NCBI GenBank assembly: GCA_937916365.1
Contig: CALFSY010000143.1
Coordinates: forward strand, 1-10,034
DNA from: an uncultured Jannaschia sp.
GTDB taxonomy: Bacteria > Pseudomonadota > Alphaproteobacteria > Rhodobacterales > Rhodobacteraceae
Direction: 5' to 3'
DNA: 10,034 bases
A model generated the notes under the pieces. It was not told the origin of the DNA and searched no databases. It was given only the letters and a program-made list of their open reading frames with translations. The number at the start of each line of letters is the position of its first letter. Positions within the stretch are counted from its first letter, which is position 1. The position numbers and the translations under genes are program-made. Positions 6,861 to 10,034 of the stretch are shown one piece after another.

Positions 6861-8624
6861 ATGCCGGCCAACGCCGATGATGGCACAAATGCCTTACATT
6901 TGATTAAGCGCTTATGGCGTGATCACGTGTTACGACACTGGCCGCTTTTGTTGGCGGCGGCGGTGCTTATGACTGTTGAGGGTGCGGCCCTGGGTGGGTT
7001 TGCCTGGTTCATACGCCCTTTGTTTGATGATCTGTTTTCTGCGGAAACCTTGGATGGTGTGGCGTGGGTGGCCTTTGCAATTGCGGGGCTTTTCATTTTG
7101 CGTGCCGCCGCCGGATTTATGCAACGCCTTATGGTTGTGTCCGTGGGGTTACGTGTGACGAATGCTTTGCAGTTGCGATTGGCGCGCCATCTTTTGGGCC
7201 TGGATATGCGGTTTTTCCACGATAATTCACCCGGCGCATTGATCGAACGGGTGCGGGGGGATACGGGGGCGCTTCAAAATCTGGCCTCGGGGGCAGTGAT
7301 GTCTTTGGGGCGGGATACGATTGCAGTTATTTCGTTGCTGACCGTGATGGTTCTCAATGATTGGCGCTGGACATTACTAGCCTTAGTGGGGGTGCCCATT
7401 TTGGTGGCCCCGATTTTGGGGTTACAGCGTATTATTCGGAATACGGCACACGCATCGCGCATTACCGCGTCGCGTATTTCAACCCAACTTGATGAAATGT
7501 TCCATGGCATTCAGGCCATTAAGTTGAACCGGTTAGAAACCCATGAAACACGTCGCTTTGGTGATCGTTTGCGGGAATATCTGCGTCATGCGTTCCGGTC
7601 GCAAATTGGCATGGCGGCCAATCCTGCGTTGATTGATATGATTGCTGCTGCGGGGTTTGTTGCGGTTTTGTATTATGGTGGGGCACAAATCGCCACCGGT
7701 GAAAAAACGGTTGGCGAATTTATGTCGTTTTTTACCGCGCTTGGGTTGATTTTTGAGCCCTTGCGGCGATTGTCTAACATCGTGGGTCAGGCACAGGCGG
7801 CGGTTGCCTCGCTTGATCGGTTATATACAGTCTTGGATATGCGGCCAACGATTGTATCGCCCGCCGTGCCTAAAATGCCGCGCGCAGGGTTGATCGAATT
7901 TGACAATGTGCACTTCACCTATGGCGATATGCCAGTGTTGCGTGGGTTAAACTTTACCGCGCAAGAGGGGCAAACCACCGCGCTTGTCGGCCCCTCTGGT
8001 GCGGGCAAAACCACGGTGTTTAGTTTGCTGACCCGTTTGATTGATCCGGTATCGGGGCAGGTGACCATCGCAGGAGATCCCATTGGCGCGTTGGATTTGG
8101 ACACACTGCGGCATATGGTTGCCGTGGTTGGGCAAGATACGGCATTGTTTGATGATACCATCGCGCAAAACATCCGGTTGGGCCAACTTGATGCCACCGA
8201 TGCCGAGGTTGAGGCCGCCGCCGAAAACGCCAGTGTTCTGGAATTTACGCAAAACTTAGCCTTAGGTTTGGAAACCCCTGTTGGGCCGCGCGGTTCGTCG
8301 TTGTCCGGCGGGCAACGCCAACGGGTGGCCATCGCACGCGCGATGGTAAAATCGGCACCCATCTTGTTGTTGGACGAACCTACATCGGCGCTGGACGCGC
8401 GGTCAGAAAAATTGGTGCAAGATGCTTTGGCCCGCCTTGCGCAAGGGCGCACAACCCTGGTCATCGCGCACCGGTTATCAACAATTAGGGATGCGGATAA
8501 AATTGTTGTGCTGGATCAAGGACGGGTGATTGAGCAAGGCACTCACAATGATCTTATCGCCGCCGATGGGGCGTATGCGCGGCTTAACGCCTTACAAATA
8601 GCCGGGGTTAAAACCGCAATTTAG
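6861..8624 (+). CDS. ABC exporter half-transporter, MsbA-like (fused permease and ATPase)
   Basis: This inner-membrane ABC exporter is expected to work as a homodimer that uses ATP to flip or export a lipid-like or hydrophobic substrate. MsbA (lipid A) is the closest well-known type, but the substrate cannot be read here. The 587-residue product has about six membrane segments (roughly residues 28-52, 66-86, 146-163, 168-188, 248-268 and 281-300) with the LDMRFFHDNSPGALIERV coupling region typical of this class. The C-terminal ATPase domain is complete: Walker A GPSGAGKTT (377-385, Lys383), Q-loop VGQDTALFDDTIAQNI, signature LSGGQ (481-485), Walker B ILLLDEP (501-507, catalytic Glu506), D-loop SALD and H-loop AHRLSTI (His537). 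The start is uncertain: ATG 6861 is preferred, GTG 6828 would add 11 residues, and neither has a clear ribosome-binding site. It has no adjacent membrane-fusion-protein gene. Its 3' end faces the peptidase gene. Confidence 0.93.
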   Translation: MPANADDGTNALHLIKRLWRDHVLRHWPLLLAAAVLMTVEGAALGGFAWFIRPLFDDLFSAETLDGVAWVAFAIAGLFILRAAAGFMQRLMVVSVGLRVTNALQLRLARHLLGLDMRFFHDNSPGALIERVRGDTGALQNLASGAVMSLGRDTIAVISLLTVMVLNDWRWTLLALVGVPILVAPILGLQRIIRNTAHASRITASRISTQLDEMFHGIQAIKLNRLETHETRRFGDRLREYLRHAFRSQIGMAANPALIDMIAAAGFVAVLYYGGAQIATGEKTVGEFMSFFTALGLIFEPLRRLSNIVGQAQAAVASLDRLYTVLDMRPTIVSPAVPKMPRAGLIEFDNVHFTYGDMPVLRGLNFTAQEGQTTALVGPSGAGKTTVFSLLTRLIDPVSGQVTIAGDPIGALDLDTLRHMVAVVGQDTALFDDTIAQNIRLGQLDATDAEVEAAAENASVLEFTQNLALGLETPVGPRGSSLSGGQRQRVAIARAMVKSAPILLLDEPTSALDARSEKLVQDALARLAQGRTTLVIAHRLSTIRDADKIVVLDQGRVIEQGTHNDLIAADGAYARLNALQIAGVKTAI

Positions 8625-8637
8625 GGGGCAGCGAAAA

Positions 8638-8703
8638 TTTTGCCGCGCATTTATGCAAATTGATCTATCGCAATGGTCAGGGTGCAGTCACGGCGCGGCA
8701 AAA
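8638..8703. repeat. 11-bp perfect inverted repeat across the convergent gene junction
   Basis: TTTTGCCGCGC (8638-8648) and GCGCGGCAAAA (8693-8703) are exact inverse complements, separated by 44 nt. The left arm lies in the gap after the exporter stop and the right arm is inside the last codons of the peptidase gene on the opposite strand. It could fold as a stem in transcripts from either direction and act at both 3' ends. It lacks a T-run after the stem, so it is not a classical terminator, and chance is not excluded. Confidence 0.4.
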
Positions 8704-9710
8704 CGATCTTGATAGGTTGGTTTTATATCCCCGGCGGTTTTCGTCGCCTCAAACACGCCACGCGCTATGCCACGCGCCAGGCACAGCCCCGCCGCGTGAC
8801 ATAGCCACAGGGTATCTTCAATCGGGTTGCGAAGCGGCACTTGGCCTGTGGCCGCCGCAAAAACCACATCCCCATCAAGCGGTGTGTGTGATGGATAAAT
8901 CGCCCGGGCAATCCCATCATGGGCCGCCGTTGCCAATCGGGTTGCTTGTGCCTGGTTTAGGGCGGCATCGGTCGCAACGATGGCGATTGTTGTGTTTTGC
9001 TGCACGTGTGCGGTTTTGATGTGGGGCGGTTTTGCCGGGTTAAATATCGGCGCGGGTCCGCGCGCACCGAATTCCCCCCCGATTTCCATTGGGGCTGCCC
9101 AAAAATGCGCGCTATCCCCAACTGTTGTTTGCCCCAAGGCATTCACCGCAACAATCGCGCCCACAGTAAAATCGCCAATGTGTGCAGAGGCCGACCCAAG
9201 CCCGCCTTTCAAATTGGCAGTTGTGGCCCCTGTGCCGGCCCCCGCGCTGCCCAGGGCAAAGGTGGTATTGGCGGCCGTCAAAGCGCGCGCGCCTAACGTT
9301 TTGTAGGGGTTATCGCCCCATGCTTTATGACCGCCGTTCAGCAGATCAAACAAAATTGCCCCCGGCACAATGGGCACCCTATGTTTGCCGATTGGAAAAC
9401 CACGCCCCATATCGCGCAAGACATCGGCCACACCCGATGCGGCATCAAGGCCAAAGGCTGACCCCCCCGAAAGCACCAGCGCATCAACCATTTGCACTGT
9501 TTTATCAGGCGCCAACAAATCGGTTTCGCGCGTGCCGGGGGCGCCCCCCACCCCAGGCCCGCCCGCCGTAAGGGGTGCGTCCCCCACCAATACTGTCACA
9601 CCGGTTTTGATGTCATCATCCCGGGCTTGCCCTACACGCAGGCCCCTCACATCGGTGATAAGGTTATGCGCCCCTGGCCGGATCACATAAACCCCCGTAT
9701 TGATGTGCAT
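8688..9710 (-). CDS. P1-family peptidase (DmpA/NylC type, peptidase family S58)
   Basis: This is a predicted N-terminal-nucleophile hydrolase of the DmpA aminopeptidase / NylC amide-hydrolase family. Such proteins are made as one chain and self-cleave to expose a Ser or Thr nucleophile. The 340-residue length is normal. Landmarks in order are NLITDVRGLRVGQA (about 16-29), PGVGGAPGTRETDLL, ALVLSGGSAFGLDAASGV (substrate-site loop), GFPIGKHRVPIVPGAILFDL, GAGTGATTANLKGGLGSAS, and the predicted cleavage site QQN|TTIAIVATDA with Asn239 before nucleophile Thr240. AHDGIARAIYPSHTPLDGD then follows, and a DGDVVF-AAATG segment. Asn-Thr at the scissile bond is like NylC; DmpA uses Gly-Ser. No signal peptide is seen, so a cytoplasmic location is likely. 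The true substrate (D-aminoacyl peptide, beta-peptide or other amide) is unknown. Its ATG follows the upstream gene's stop by only 3 nt and has no good ribosome-binding site, so translational coupling is likely. Confidence 0.94.
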   Translation of the reverse strand: MHINTGVYVIRPGAHNLITDVRGLRVGQARDDDIKTGVTVLVGDAPLTAGGPGVGGAPGTRETDLLAPDKTVQMVDALVLSGGSAFGLDAASGVADVLRDMGRGFPIGKHRVPIVPGAILFDLLNGGHKAWGDNPYKTLGARALTAANTTFALGSAGAGTGATTANLKGGLGSASAHIGDFTVGAIVAVNALGQTTVGDSAHFWAAPMEIGGEFGARGPAPIFNPAKPPHIKTAHVQQNTTIAIVATDAALNQAQATRLATAAHDGIARAIYPSHTPLDGDVVFAAATGQVPLRNPIEDTLWLCHAAGLCLARGIARGVFEATKTAGDIKPTYQDRFAAP

Positions 9711-9713
9711 GTA

Positions 9714-10034
9714 TCATGGCGCATTTCCCGTTTGTGGCGTGGTGCGCACAGTATCAATTCGCCGGGCCCGAAACATGGGCCAAATGGCAATCAATCCACC
9801 CAATGCCGCGCCCAGATAGCTGGCGTTGTGCATGAATCCAGCGCGCAAAAATTCAGACCGATCAAGATGTTCAGGAAGTTGTAAGTAAGGGTCGAGTAAT
9901 CCGGTGCGATCAGCCACCAATCCGCCAATTAACCCTGCCAAGGCCGCAAACAACGTGAATGTCAGGACCAGCCCAATGGCCCCAATCCCCGCCGCCAAAT
10001 AAGTTTGCCGTTGGGGAACAATAAATAACCCAAT
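9714..10034 (-). CDS. Small membrane protein of unknown function (5' end outside window)
   Basis: I do not recognise a named family. The frame is open to the right edge of the window: residues IGLFIVPQRQTY precede the TTG at 9998, and there is no ATG in that stretch, so the real start probably lies beyond position 10034. Of the 106 residues visible, the first part is a hydrophobic segment (LAAGIGAIGLVLTFTL continuing to FAALAGLIGGLVA) and a second one follows (ASYLGAALGGLIAIWPMF), so two membrane passes are likely. They are joined by a soluble loop with DRTGLLDPYLQLPEHLDRSEF and then LRAGFMHN. The C-terminal tail is polar with basic RARR just after the second segment, which suggests that end is cytoplasmic. 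The stop at 9714-9716 is 3 nt before the peptidase ATG, so the two genes are almost certainly one operon. Whether they share a job is unknown. Confidence 0.7.
   Translation of the reverse strand: MGLFIVPQRQTYLAAGIGAIGLVLTFTLFAALAGLIGGLVADRTGLLDPYLQLPEHLDRSEFLRAGFMHNASYLGAALGGLIAIWPMFRARRIDTVRTTPQTGNAP

Noticed and set aside
6817..8677. Near-identical 13-mers CTATCGCAAYGGT before and after the ABC exporter gene (6817-6829 and 8665-8677)
   Set aside because: They match at 12 of 13 positions, which is expected a few times by chance between all positions in a 10-kb window; there is no target-site duplication or mobile gene to go with it.
8980..9690. Several long plus-strand ORFs opposite the P1 peptidase
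   Set aside because: They are antisense shadows of a GC-rich gene: no recognisable motifs, and the minus-strand product matches a known family along its full length.

Overview
This window looks like chromosome from an alphaproteobacterium of moderate GC content (about 50-55% in most genes, judged by eye). The main reason is the pairing of an aspartokinase gene (lysC) directly upstream of a GAF-domain PTS enzyme I gene (ptsP), which is common in that class. An MsbA-like exporter and a RimL-like acetyltransferase fit this. I cannot name the genus.

Layout, left to right. (1) A 5'-truncated GNAT acetyltransferase gene enters from the left edge. (2) A 93-nt leader with alternative GC-rich hairpins precedes lysC. 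(3) lysC encodes a complete aspartokinase with two ACT domains. (4) A gap of about 170 nt holds a weak hairpin and a 38-codon ORF. (5) ptsP encodes a complete GAF-enzyme I(Ntr) fusion. (6) A 660-residue protein follows, related to the carboxyltransferase domain of pyruvate carboxylase and oxaloacetate decarboxylase alpha. It has no biotin-attachment motif, altered active-site loops and a visibly more AT-rich sequence than its neighbours. (7) Convergent to it is a small DUF1330 gene on the minus strand. (8) Divergent from DUF1330 is a fused half-size ABC exporter on the plus strand. (9) Convergent to the exporter is a minus-strand pair: a small membrane protein, truncated by the right edge, and then a P1-family (DmpA/NylC-type) peptidase, with only 3 nt between them.

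How they may work together. lysC makes aspartyl phosphate for lysine, threonine, methionine and diaminopimelate synthesis. PtsP starts the nitrogen-PTS phosphorelay, which regulates and does not transport sugar. The carboxyltransferase-like protein would act on a small 2-oxo acid if it is active, but its substrate is unknown. The remaining genes look like ordinary housekeeping or accessory functions with no evident shared pathway.

No RNA genes, CRISPR arrays, insertion sequences or phage genes were seen, and no gene-free stretch exceeds 300 bases. The item most worth following up is the divergent carboxyltransferase-like protein.
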